Shown one piece after another: positions 63,699-64,000 of a stretch of 64,000 bases of DNA. Both the position numbers and the translations under genes were made by a program. How positions within the stretch are numbered: position 1 is the first letter of the stretch; every line of letters starts with the position of its first letter. The stretch is from Phycisphaerae bacterium (GTDB taxonomy: Bacteria > Planctomycetota > Phycisphaerae > SM23-33), in assembly GCA_030745875.1 (NCBI GenBank), contig JASLNT010000090.1, positions 62,001 to 126,000 on the forward strand, in the 5' to 3' direction. Under the pieces are notes generated by a model that did no database searches, was not told the origin of the DNA, and saw nothing but the letters and a program-made list of their open reading frames with translations.

Positions 63699-64000
63699 TG
63701 AAGCGATCCCGATCCAAGAGCGTCAGAGAATCAACGCTAAAGCTCGCCAGTTGTGCAATTATAGTACTTTCCAAGGCGATTCTCCAGCTGCTATTTCATA
63801 TTTCGGATGCCATTTCGAGCTCCAGCACCGCCTGAATCGCCACTTCCGGGCGTAGTATCTGTCCGATAAAGACGTTATAATTGTGCTGAAAGTAAGATTA
63901 TTCCTAGATCGCCTCAAAGAAAATTTAAAGAAAATTTGTTTCTCCGATCCGCCGCGGTTTGGCTTATCAACAGATTCGATTGCCCAGGCACATCCGATAG
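63699..64000. other. AT-richer end of window without supported gene
   Basis: No frame with a convincing start or family signature was found. Base composition becomes clearly more AT-rich after about 63860 (runs such as AAAATTTAAAGAAAATTTG), unlike the rest of the window. This may be the edge of a control region or of another genomic segment. Confidence 0.4.

Overview
The window reads as a chromosomal stretch of a Planctomycetota bacterium, probably a Phycisphaerae-like anaerobe. The assignment is by gene content, not by a marker gene: four exported Cys-type sulfatases, large secreted PQQ-like propeller proteins, HzsA-related proteins with CxxCH motifs, Tat-exported Gfo/Idh/MocA and TIM-barrel proteins, a DUF4062-NACHT-TPR giant and WD40 proteins. 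No rRNA, tRNA, CRISPR array, insertion sequence or phage gene was seen.

Layout. 1-10.4 kb: 5'-truncated HzsA-related protein, sulfatase, polysaccharide deacetylase fused to autotransporter-type repeats, GH32 fructan hydrolase and an oxidoreductase, i.e. an exported carbohydrate-degrading set. 10.5-24.2 kb: sulfur region. It holds a sulfate/molybdate permease, a half-size TSUP protein, a signal-less ModA-like protein, an exported methyltransferase fusion, then divergent cysK-metY and rrf2-metY-hcyS-hcyF-hcyD-sir-cysK-cysH operons. 24.3-53.1 kb: exported PQQ-like, thioredoxin-like, esterase, HzsA-related, methyltransferase-PQQ fusion, sialidase-like, aldolase and sulfatase genes. 53.2-59.5 kb: minus-strand operon of a small Cys-rich ORF, two WD40 proteins and a DUF4062-NACHT-TPR protein. 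59.6-64 kb: aldo/keto reductase, GNAT, sulfatase and a HicB-like antitoxin.

How it fits together. The sulfatases would release sulfate from sulfated glycans outside the cytoplasm. The permease could import sulfate. CysH (Fe-S APS reductase type) and the siroheme sulfite reductase would reduce it to sulfide. HcyF, HcyS, HcyD and MetY match the protein-thiocarboxylate route to homocysteine known from Wolinella succinogenes. ATP sulfurylase, homoserine O-acetyltransferase and the sulfatase-maturing enzyme are not in the window.

Main points of interest: the compact sulfate-to-homocysteine operon, with a sulfur carrier ending GGG-QWL and a sulfite reductase carrying two complete Cys sets plus a TusA domain; three signal-peptide proteins joining a methyltransferase fold to PQQ propellers with a shared Cys pattern; and the NACHT-TPR/WD40 operon, preceded by an unlisted 46-aa Cys-rich ORF.
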